From positions 1-29,383 of IMG/VR virus record IMGVR_UViG_3300025133_000462: a stretch of 29,383 bases of DNA; one strand, 5' to 3'. Source of the stretch: a virus. The position numbers were made by a program, and so were the translations under genes. Below the pieces are notes generated by a model, which made no database searches, was not told where the DNA came from, and worked only from the letters and a program-made list of their open reading frames with translations. Shown piece after piece: positions 14,949 through 20,629 of this stretch; within the stretch, counting starts at the first letter, position 1, and each line of letters opens with the position of its first letter.

Positions 14949-15578
14949 ATGACAAACGTAATAGTGTATGGAACACTTAAAAGGAATGGTCGGTTTTCCG
15001 ACTATTTGAGAGAACAAAAGTATGTCAAACGAGTCAACATAAGTGGATTCAAGATGTACGATAGTGGATACGGATTCCCATTTGTAGTTGAAGGCAAAGA
15101 GACGGATGCAATCTATGGGGAGTTGTATAAGGTCAATGATAGGGTATTAAACATACTTGACCACGTTGAGAATGTTGAGAGTGGATTGTATTCCCGTATT
15201 AATTTGGAAGAAACATATCCATCCATCAAAGTACCGACATATCTCTACGTCAGTAAATTGTCACATTTTGACTCTGCAACACGCGAGATTCCATATGGAT
15301 ATTGGAGTGTAGACAACGATTATCTGCAAATAATGAGAGTGCAAATTCACGAGAAAGTCTACGAAGACATCGCTAAAAAGATTGTTTTTCACATGAGATT
15401 TTTCGATGGAGACAGAACTCCAACCAATAAATCTTATATGAGAATGGTTGAAAAAAGGATGCACACACCAATTAACACAGAAATTGAAGAGATATTCCTA
15501 ACTGATTTAATCCTAATGGGTAGAATCAAGGAGTTGACAGAAGAAGATGCATTTAAACTAAGAGGAGGTAAAAAATGA
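14949..15578 (+). CDS. Gamma-glutamylcyclotransferase-like (AIG2/GGCT fold) protein
   Basis: The first 120 residues carry the GGCT pattern: VYGTLKRN at 6-13 for substrate binding, GELY at 57-60, LDHVENVESGLYSR at 70-83 with the acid region where the catalytic Glu lies (E74 or E77), YLY at 98-100 and YGYW at 116-119. Enzymes of this fold release 5-oxoproline from gamma-glutamyl amines, or act on related isopeptide bonds. The last 90 residues are an unusual helical extension. Together with the amidoligase and amidotransferase, it could remove or edit gamma-glutamyl links made by the system. The next gene overlaps its stop (ATGA). Confidence 0.85.
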   Translation: MTNVIVYGTLKRNGRFSDYLREQKYVKRVNISGFKMYDSGYGFPFVVEGKETDAIYGELYKVNDRVLNILDHVENVESGLYSRINLEETYPSIKVPTYLYVSKLSHFDSATREIPYGYWSVDNDYLQIMRVQIHEKVYEDIAKKIVFHMRFFDGDRTPTNKSYMRMVEKRMHTPINTEIEEIFLTDLILMGRIKELTEEDAFKLRGGKK

Positions 15579-16162
15579 GCGTACAACCGGTAAAAGACCG
15601 CAATAAATTAAATCAGATGATTGAGTTTTTAGAACTGAAAGGAAATAAGAGGGATGTGTTGTTGTTGAAGTTTGGACTCAACACGGGACTTCGTATAAAT
15701 GACATACTAAGACTCAAGGTTAAACATCTTTTCGACTCTAATGGCAATTTAAACGAGTATTTAGACCTATTTGAATCCAAGACCATCAAAAGACGTAACC
15801 GAAAGTTGAAACAAATAAAACTTAATAGTATTATTCGACCAGAGTTAATTTCATATGTGCAATATTATGAACTTGAGTCTGAAGATTGGATTTTCTTTTC
15901 ATTAAGAGAACCATTGAACCCTTTGGACAGAGTTAGGGCATGGACAATACTTAAAGAAGCGGCAACCAGGGTGGGAGTAGCGAAGTTTGGAACTCATTCA
16001 ATGAGAAAAACACTCGCGTATAATGTTTATAGCGAAACAAAAGACCTTGCATTAGTAATGAGACTATTGAATCACAATGACCCCGACCACACTTTGCGAT
16101 ATATTGGTGTGGTTCAACACGATTTGGATACTGCATACGAACAACATGGAATAGGAGGATAG
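15575..16162 (+). CDS. Minimal tyrosine recombinase (phage integrase family)
   Basis: At 195 residues this is only the catalytic domain. The active-site set is visible: R40 in GLRINDIL, K69 in SKTIK, H141 and R144 in HSMRKT, H167 in LLNHNDP, and nucleophile Y176 in TLRYIGV. Usual integrases have a further 100-180 N-terminal residues that bind arm and core DNA; those are missing, with a strong AGGAGG site fixing the start. It could act in integration, genome-dimer resolution, or inversion. The HTH protein at 7632-7853 is a possible directionality factor. No phage repressor gene was seen, so temperate life is not shown. Confidence 0.88.
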   Translation: MSVQPVKDRNKLNQMIEFLELKGNKRDVLLLKFGLNTGLRINDILRLKVKHLFDSNGNLNEYLDLFESKTIKRRNRKLKQIKLNSIIRPELISYVQYYELESEDWIFFSLREPLNPLDRVRAWTILKEAATRVGVAKFGTHSMRKTLAYNVYSETKDLALVMRLLNHNDPDHTLRYIGVVQHDLDTAYEQHGIGG

Positions 16163-16164
16163 TC

Positions 16165-16761
16165 TTGAGTGACAAGTCTGATAAAATAAGAAAGAAAATA
16201 GCGGTGGCAAAAGATGAAAAAGAAGTTGAAGGAATAAAGGAACAAGGTAAAACATTCGGTTTGATGTTGGGGAATATGAAATCTACGGCATTGGATGAAC
16301 CCGTTTTCGAAGGAACTCCGCTACTTGAAAGAAAGAACGGCAAATACAGAATAGACGAACAACACCTTGCCTTGATGTTTCTTGAGGCATTTCAGAATGA
16401 AGATAAAGCATCAGGAGAACTGAAACCTTTGTTTACACGAGTTGAAGAAATGATTGGTATCCCGAAATCAACCTTGATTAGTTGGTGGAACAAAAGGGAC
16501 GATATTATGGCACAAAGGACGACCACTATGACTCAAGGACTTAATTATATCTCAACTGCGATGATGGTCGAAATGATGAGGATGACACAGGCGATGGCAA
16601 CACTTGATTATCGTGAATTATTGAATGGAAAACCTCAAGATATGCATAACTTTATAAGTTTGTTCAATACACTTATCAATAAGTTTCGCTTAATGAACAA
16701 CCAATCTACCAGCAACGTCGCACATCAACACGAAGTTGAGTTGGTGCTGCCGAATGAATAA
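16165..16761 (+). CDS. HTH protein, possible terminase small subunit
   Basis: The start is TTG 16165, preceded by GGAGGA at a normal distance and two bases after the recombinase stop. The N-terminal 50 residues are charged and helical. Residues 91-110 (TRVEEMIGIPKSTLISWWNK) form a helix-turn-helix followed by a long helical region rich in Met, then a short end with HEVELVLPNE. HTH plus helical oligomerisation region plus short tail is the arrangement of small terminases, which bind the packaging site. It lies nearly 10 kb from the large terminase on the other strand, so other DNA-binding roles remain open. Confidence 0.5.
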   Translation: MSDKSDKIRKKIAVAKDEKEVEGIKEQGKTFGLMLGNMKSTALDEPVFEGTPLLERKNGKYRIDEQHLALMFLEAFQNEDKASGELKPLFTRVEEMIGIPKSTLISWWNKRDDIMAQRTTTMTQGLNYISTAMMVEMMRMTQAMATLDYRELLNGKPQDMHNFISLFNTLINKFRLMNNQSTSNVAHQHEVELVLPNE

Positions 16762-16874
16762 ATAGGGTAAAAGGAGACGTAGTCCCAATCCCTACATTGC
16801 CGCCCCCTTTATAACGTATACGAAACGCCTCGTTACGCGATGATTTCACCATTAAACGTAACAATTGCTACATT

Positions 16875-16896
16875 TTTTACGGGATTTCCCGTAAAA
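16875..16896. promoter_or_regulatory. Perfect 22-base palindrome before the exonuclease gene
   Basis: TTTTACGGGA and TCCCGTAAAA flank a two-base TT spacer, a perfect inverted repeat with 10-bp arms. It lies in a 205-base gap (16762-16966) that contains no gene, about 70 bases before the recombination operon start. A GTAACAATTGCTAC near-palindrome precedes it at about 16859. A two-base loop suits a protein-binding DNA operator better than an RNA hairpin; no T run follows on the + strand. Confidence 0.55.
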
Positions 16897-16966
16897 TTTA
16901 GTAAAAAGGAAATAATGTTTGCGATATTATAGTAAATAATTGTAACTTTGGTAAACGGAGATACCC

Positions 16967-17890
16967 ATGAAATATAGAAATGCACCAACCAACTACCAGG
17001 AGTGGCTAAAAGACAGAGAAGCGAACCCATCAATAGGGGCGAGTCAGTCGGCTGCAATCTTAGGTTTAAGTAACTGGGCGACACCTTTTGACGTTTGGCA
17101 TGAACTTGTCAATGGATTTGAAGCTAAGGAAGATAATCTGACCTTCAGGTTGGGAAGAGAATTAGAGCCTATTATTCGTACTTTATTTATGGAAGAGACT
17201 GGACTAAAGGTGGTAAACGATAACAAGATTAGGATTAGTGAGCCCTATCCCTACATTACCACTAACTTAGATGGGATGGTCGTTGGTGAGAAAGTGCCAG
17301 TTGAGTATAAAACCACCGCAATGGGGTGGGACGGAGAGATTCCAGACCAATATTTTATTCAATTACAACATCAAATGTTTGTGACAAACACACCACATTG
17401 TTACTTTGCGATACTATGTTTGGGGTTCAAAAAGGAACTTATCATACAGAGATACGAAAGGGATGATGATTTTATTGACAATATGGTAACGGAGTTAGTA
17501 AGGTTTTGGGAAGAATATGTCGAAACAAAAGAACCACCGCCATTGGTTTCTATATCAGATGCAAGGAAATTGTATTTTAACGAAGAGCCAGACACAATTA
17601 TTCAAGCCGATGAAGAAACTTATAAAATCACTAAATCACTCCAACACTATGGTGTGGAGAAAAAGAGATTGGATGATAAAATCAATCTTGCAAGATTACA
17701 ATTAATGAATGTGTTGGAAAATAAACAAGAACTTCAATACAACGGGACGACACTTGTGACTTGGAAACAGACTAAACCACGCGAATATTTTGACAAAAAT
17801 ACTTTTAAAAAAGAACACCCTAATCTATACTCAGATTATGTGTCGAGTAGGGATGGTTCTCGTAGGTTCACAATAAAAAAGATGGAGTAA
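16967..17890 (+). CDS. YqaJ-type (lambda exonuclease family) recombination exonuclease
   Basis: This 307-residue PD-(D/E)xK nuclease would resect double-strand ends 5' to 3' to leave 3' tails for RecT. The motif order is clear: IGASQSAAILGLSNW at 23-37, GRELEP at 63-68 (E67), TTNLDG at 98-103 (D102), PVEYKT at 111-116 (E113, K115) and IQLQHQM at 131-137. The C-terminal 90 residues are helical and basic and end with a DGSRRF-type segment. Its start is preceded by GGAG. RecT follows after two bases, the standard exonuclease-annealase pairing. Confidence 0.93.
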   Translation: MKYRNAPTNYQEWLKDREANPSIGASQSAAILGLSNWATPFDVWHELVNGFEAKEDNLTFRLGRELEPIIRTLFMEETGLKVVNDNKIRISEPYPYITTNLDGMVVGEKVPVEYKTTAMGWDGEIPDQYFIQLQHQMFVTNTPHCYFAILCLGFKKELIIQRYERDDDFIDNMVTELVRFWEEYVETKEPPPLVSISDARKLYFNEEPDTIIQADEETYKITKSLQHYGVEKKRLDDKINLARLQLMNVLENKQELQYNGTTLVTWKQTKPREYFDKNTFKKEHPNLYSDYVSSRDGSRRFTIKKME

Positions 17891-17892
17891 TA

Positions 17893-18756
17893 ATGACCGA
17901 CATAACAGAAGCAAAAAAGAAATCTGTTTCATTAACAAGTAAACAAACGGATTTGAAGAACACAATTAAGGGGGCAGAATTTTTCGAACAAATCAAAAAT
18001 GCCTTGCCAGAAGGGAATCTGACCACAAAAAGGTACATATCGTCTTGTTTGACAGCTCTCGCAATACAACCAAAATTGTTACAATGTAGACCAGCATCCG
18101 TACTTAAAGCGATGATGGAGAGTGCAAGGTATGGATTAGAACCGAACAGCCCACTCAGTGAAGCTGCTCTTATACCGTATGGTCAAGATGTTAATTTCCT
18201 TATCGAATATCGAGGCATGATGAAACTCGCTTGGAATACGGGTCTGTTGAAGTCACTCGACTTTGATAAAGTATGTGAAAACGATGAGTTTGATTATCGA
18301 AAGAGTCACAAGGGGATTACATTCTCTCACACTCCAAACCTACGGGGAAGTAGGGTCGATGCCTATGCATATTACGCAATTGCAGAGTTGAAGAGTGGTG
18401 GCATTGCGTTTCAAGTCATGTCAAAAGACGATATTGTGAAACACGCCCAACAATTCTCAAAAGGGTTCTCACACAAATCATCTCCCTGGCAAACAGACTT
18501 TGACGCGATGGCATTCAAGACCGTCATCAGACAGTTATGCGACAAGAAACTACCCAAATCAACAACCGAACAGAGTGTTTTAATGAGAGAGGCAGCTCAC
18601 ATAGATGATTTTGTTGAAGATGAACGTCATGTGGTGATGCAAGAAATAGAGTTAGACAACGAATCGACAACAACAACCCTAACACCCGAGTTTGCCGCAG
18701 AAAATAGTAGTAATGATGATGTAAATAATGTAAACTCAGATGTTGTGGAAGGTTAA
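17893..18756 (+). CDS. recT: RecT-family single-strand annealing protein
   Basis: This 287-residue annealase would coat single strands made by the exonuclease and pair them with homologous DNA. Features of the family are a FFEQIKNALPEG start region, a YISSCLTALAIQPKLLQC segment, a GLEPNSPLSEAALIPY segment near residues 77-92, FLIEYRGMMKLAWNTG, and SPWQTDFDAMAFKTVIRQL near 197-215. The acidic, Ser/Asn-rich tail after residue 255 may be flexible. It is two bases after the exonuclease gene, so they share a transcript. This is one of the securest calls in the window. Confidence 0.95.
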   Translation: MTDITEAKKKSVSLTSKQTDLKNTIKGAEFFEQIKNALPEGNLTTKRYISSCLTALAIQPKLLQCRPASVLKAMMESARYGLEPNSPLSEAALIPYGQDVNFLIEYRGMMKLAWNTGLLKSLDFDKVCENDEFDYRKSHKGITFSHTPNLRGSRVDAYAYYAIAELKSGGIAFQVMSKDDIVKHAQQFSKGFSHKSSPWQTDFDAMAFKTVIRQLCDKKLPKSTTEQSVLMREAAHIDDFVEDERHVVMQEIELDNESTTTTLTPEFAAENSSNDDVNNVNSDVVEG

Positions 18757-18771
18757 AATTTATCCATCATG

Positions 18772-18867
18772 TCGAACCACCATCTATCCACAACTACCCA
18801 GATGTGGTTCGATTCTTACCCCGTGTAAGAAGGGGGGGAGGGTTAGCTCCACTTTCCGTCCCCCCTT
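18772..18867 (+). promoter_or_regulatory. Three successive hairpins between RecT and SSB-like genes
   Basis: First, TCGAACCAC (18772-18780) pairs with GTGGTTCGA (18804-18812). Second, TTCTTAC/GTAAGAA (18813-18831) forms a perfect 7-bp stem around CCCGT. Third, AAGGGGGG (18830-18837) pairs with CCCCCCTT (18860-18867). The third overlaps the second by two bases, so they may compete. The gap of 171 bases before the SSB-like gene otherwise holds only a 17-codon frame. A tRNA was considered because of the GGTTCGATTC string but does not fold. Attenuation or message processing is possible. Confidence 0.55.
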
Positions 18868-18881
18868 ATTCGAAGGATTAT

Positions 18882-18935
18882 ATGAAAATTACAACTGAAA
18901 ATGAACGCAAGTTTAAGGAGAGTAAAAATGGCTGA
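18882..18935 (+). CDS. 17-codon leader frame overlapping the SSB-like start
   Basis: ATG 18882 follows AAGGATTAT, and the frame encodes MKITTENERKFKESKNG before TGA 18933-18935, thus ending inside the next gene. Its codons include the GGAG site of that gene. It follows directly on the hairpin trio, which is the arrangement of a translated leader that controls a downstream start by ribosome position. The frame is short and could be chance. Confidence 0.3.
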   Translation: MKITTENERKFKESKNG

Positions 18936-19203
18936 AGAAACAATTTATATCAACAAGTGCAGCATAAAAGAAAAGACTTTTGATAACGGAGGAAGTGTAC
19001 TAAACTGCTCTTTTCATATTGATGAACTAATTATACACAAAAATGAAAATGGTTGGGTCAACCTTACCATCTGTGAACGAAGAGATGTCAGTGACAAAGG
19101 GCATACTCATTATGCGAAACTAAACAACTATACCCCTCCGACAGACGATTCATCAGATGTAAAAGAAAAAAGCAAACCAGACGACGACGATTTACCATTT
19201 TAG
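18928..19203 (+). CDS. SSB-like protein with DDDDLPF tail
   Basis: This 91-residue protein ends in PDDDDLPF, the acidic tip by which single-strand DNA-binding proteins recruit repair and replication partners. The first 65 residues have alternating strand segments (GGSVLNCSFHIDELII, GWVNLTICERRD) fitting a small OB-like fold, with a Pro/Asp linker between. It is shorter than bacterial SSB. The start was chosen at ATG 18928 because AAGGAGAGTAAAA precedes it; an upstream in-frame ATG has no site. It lies between the annealase and resolvase, the usual place for a phage SSB. Confidence 0.8.
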   Translation: MAEETIYINKCSIKEKTFDNGGSVLNCSFHIDELIIHKNENGWVNLTICERRDVSDKGHTHYAKLNNYTPPTDDSSDVKEKSKPDDDDLPF

Positions 19204-19209
19204 GTTTGA

Positions 19210-19303
19210 GGTGCGAGTATGAAAGTGTGGTTGGCGCCAACTTTTCACCTTTTCATCTATGATTACTTGGAAAAAAAATAAGGAAAAAAGTGACTCTCGC
19301 ACC
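19210..19303 (+). promoter_or_regulatory. Nested inverted repeats around a GTG start
   Basis: GGTGCGAG (19210-19217) can pair with CTCGCACC (19296-19303). Inside lies a perfect 12-base palindrome GTTGGCGCCAAC (19230-19241). The distal arm lies only three bases after the GTG start (19290-19292) of the following small gene, so pairing would place its ribosome site in the closed loop. Regulation of that start is inferred; no second copy was found for comparison. Confidence 0.4.
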
Positions 19304-19448
19304 CCAAAACATTAAACTTATTATCCCTAAACCAGATTATATGGATTCTGATGAATATAGAAAACTGATGAAAAAACTTGTGAAATTATTAGAAACACTT
19401 GACATAAAAGTTATAGCAAAAGATTATGAAAACACCAAACCGAATTGA
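19290..19448 (+). CDS. 52-residue protein before RusA, unknown
   Basis: A frame from GTG 19290, with AAGGA five bases upstream, runs to TGA 19446-19448 and overlaps the resolvase start by 23 bases. The product begins MTLAPQNIKLIIPKPDYMDS and continues with a helical charged part (YRKLMKKLVKLLETLDIKV). It fills the gap between the SSB-like gene and the resolvase, and the resolvase has no site of its own, so coupling to this frame would explain its translation. No family was recognised. Confidence 0.55.
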   Translation: MTLAPQNIKLIIPKPDYMDSDEYRKLMKKLVKLLETLDIKVIAKDYENTKPN

Positions 19449-19857
19449 TATAAATTTAAAAGGTAAACCGAAACCTCAACAACGCCATCGGCACACGAAG
19501 AAAGGTTTCACATACGACCCTTCTAAATCAGATAAACAAGACCTATTAACCCTGATACACTCACAAGCCCCAAAAGAGCCGTTTTCTGGTGCTATTAGTT
19601 TATATGTAAGGTTTTCTATGCCTTATGTAAAAAAACACTATAGAACGGGTAAATTCTCAAAAGAACTTAAACCTAATCCACCGGTCGCATATAAGATTAA
19701 ACCAGATATAGACAACCTTCTTAAATTTATCATGGATGCTGGAAACAATGTATTATGGAGAGATGATTCACAAATCTATAGTGTGCAGATGGAAAAGGTG
19801 TATTCAGTAAGTGGCGGCACAAAAATAACAATCATGGAGGACAATTGGGACGAGTAG
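19426..19857 (+). CDS. rusA: RusA-type Holliday junction resolvase
   Basis: This 143-residue enzyme would cut four-way junctions left by recombination or replication before packaging. The family core is present: KGKPKPQQRHRH at 12-23, YDPSKSDKQDL at 30-40, then KPDIDNLLK at 92-100 with metal-binding D94 and D96 and nearby K100, and WRDDSQI at 111-117 supplying the third acid. The length is slightly above the usual 120. The start lacks a ribosome site and overlaps the preceding small frame. Its stop overlaps the next gene by 13 bases. Confidence 0.92.
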   Translation: MKTPNRIDINLKGKPKPQQRHRHTKKGFTYDPSKSDKQDLLTLIHSQAPKEPFSGAISLYVRFSMPYVKKHYRTGKFSKELKPNPPVAYKIKPDIDNLLKFIMDAGNNVLWRDDSQIYSVQMEKVYSVSGGTKITIMEDNWDE

Positions 19858-20423
19858 ATAATTTCGAGAGATGTGAACTACGGTTGGGCGATGAATATGA
19901 AATCGTCAACCCCAACATTATAAATCTTGTAAAAAAAGACCTATCCGAAGGTAACCCATTTCATTATCTGTTTACTGGTATGGTTGGTTCGGGTAAAACA
20001 TATCTTGGACAACAAATAGTCAGGTCTACAATAGAATACAACTCATGGTCGTTGGTAAGTGCCATGCAACACTATAAAAAACATATCAGAATTATCGTTG
20101 GGGACTATGTCGATAAGATGGATGAAGACAGAAAAAATGATAATAAGTTTAGTGACCAATGCCTAATGCTTGATGATTTAGGCGATGAAAAACCATCCAC
20201 ACCAGCATCTCACGATTATTTCGGTGGTTTAATTGAGAAAAGATACTTGACGATAAAACGTAATGAAATGTCCCGAACAATAATAACAACTAATCTAAAT
20301 GCGGAAATGATACGCGAAACATATGGTTCAAGAGTTTTAGATAGATTGATTGAACACTTTGTAATTTGTAAGTTTAAAAGGGTTAGTTTCCGTGAGAAAA
20401 AAGAGAGGATTATAGAAGAATGA
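19845..20423 (+). CDS. DnaC-like AAA+ ATPase, helicase loader
   Basis: This 192-residue protein is read from TTG 19845 with GGAGG four bases upstream. ATPase motifs are Walker A GMVGSGKT at 45-52, Walker B LMLDDLGDE at 107-115, sensor 1 TIITTN at 145-150 and an arginine-finger segment GSRVLDRL at 161-168. It lacks the long N-terminal helicase-binding domain of DnaC, so it is a short version. Its likely job is loading the host replicative helicase together with the replisome-organiser-like protein at 6838-7521. It shares ATGA with the following membrane protein gene. Confidence 0.85.
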   Translation: MGRVDNFERCELRLGDEYEIVNPNIINLVKKDLSEGNPFHYLFTGMVGSGKTYLGQQIVRSTIEYNSWSLVSAMQHYKKHIRIIVGDYVDKMDEDRKNDNKFSDQCLMLDDLGDEKPSTPASHDYFGGLIEKRYLTIKRNEMSRTIITTNLNAEMIRETYGSRVLDRLIEHFVICKFKRVSFREKKERIIEE

Positions 20424-20581
20424 TAGTGCTTAACATATCCGAATGGATTATAAACCTATTAATATTAGGCTGCACGTTTTTAGTGTGGTGTGTGGTATTC
20501 TTTTCAGTATCTTTATTATTTTCGATGTTAAATAAGGTTCGTAAAGATTTGTTTGGCTCAAAAAATAAAAAAGGGGATTAA
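20420..20581 (+). CDS. 53-residue single-span membrane protein
   Basis: ATG 20420 overlaps the stop of the loader gene (ATGA), and TAA is at 20579-20581. After a polar start (MIVLNISEWI) comes one long hydrophobic segment, about residues 10-36, including LLILGCTFLVWCVVFFSVSL, then a basic tail NKVRKDLFGSKNKKGD. This gives one membrane span with a positively charged end. It is the last gene of the rightward operon, and its final codons form part of a terminator stem. A holin-like or other small membrane role is possible; no lysis partner is adjacent. Confidence 0.65.
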   Translation: MIVLNISEWIINLLILGCTFLVWCVVFFSVSLLFSMLNKVRKDLFGSKNKKGD

Positions 20582-20600
20582 ATCAATAACCCCCCTTTTT
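20567..20600. terminator. Bidirectional terminator between converging blocks
   Basis: AAAAAAGGGG (20567-20576) pairs with CCCC plus TTTTT (20590-20600), two extra C bases being loop or bulge. On the + strand the right arm ends in TTTTT. On the - strand the arm ends in TTTTTTATTTTTT, a good T run for the leftward giant gene whose transcript would arrive from the right. Rightward and leftward genes end on either side, as expected for a shared terminator. Confidence 0.75.
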
Positions 20601-20608
20601 CCCGAAGA

Positions 20609-20627
20609 CGTAAGAACGAGCCTTACG
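20609..20627 (+). terminator. Second hairpin, likely rightward terminator
   Basis: CGTAAG and CTTACG pair around the loop AACGAGC, followed on the + strand by AATTATTTTTT. It lies just beyond the bidirectional element and ends three bases before the giant gene's stop, so it may catch read-through of the rightward operon. Confidence 0.5.
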
Positions 20628-20629
20628 AA

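Noticed and set aside
18772-18831. tRNA-like string GGTTCGATTC near hairpins
   Set aside because: The bases around it cannot form the T arm, acceptor stem or anticodon arm of a tRNA.
19219-19281. 20-codon frame after the SSB-like gene
   Set aside because: It has no ribosome site and spans the palindrome GTTGGCGCCAAC; more likely part of the control structure.
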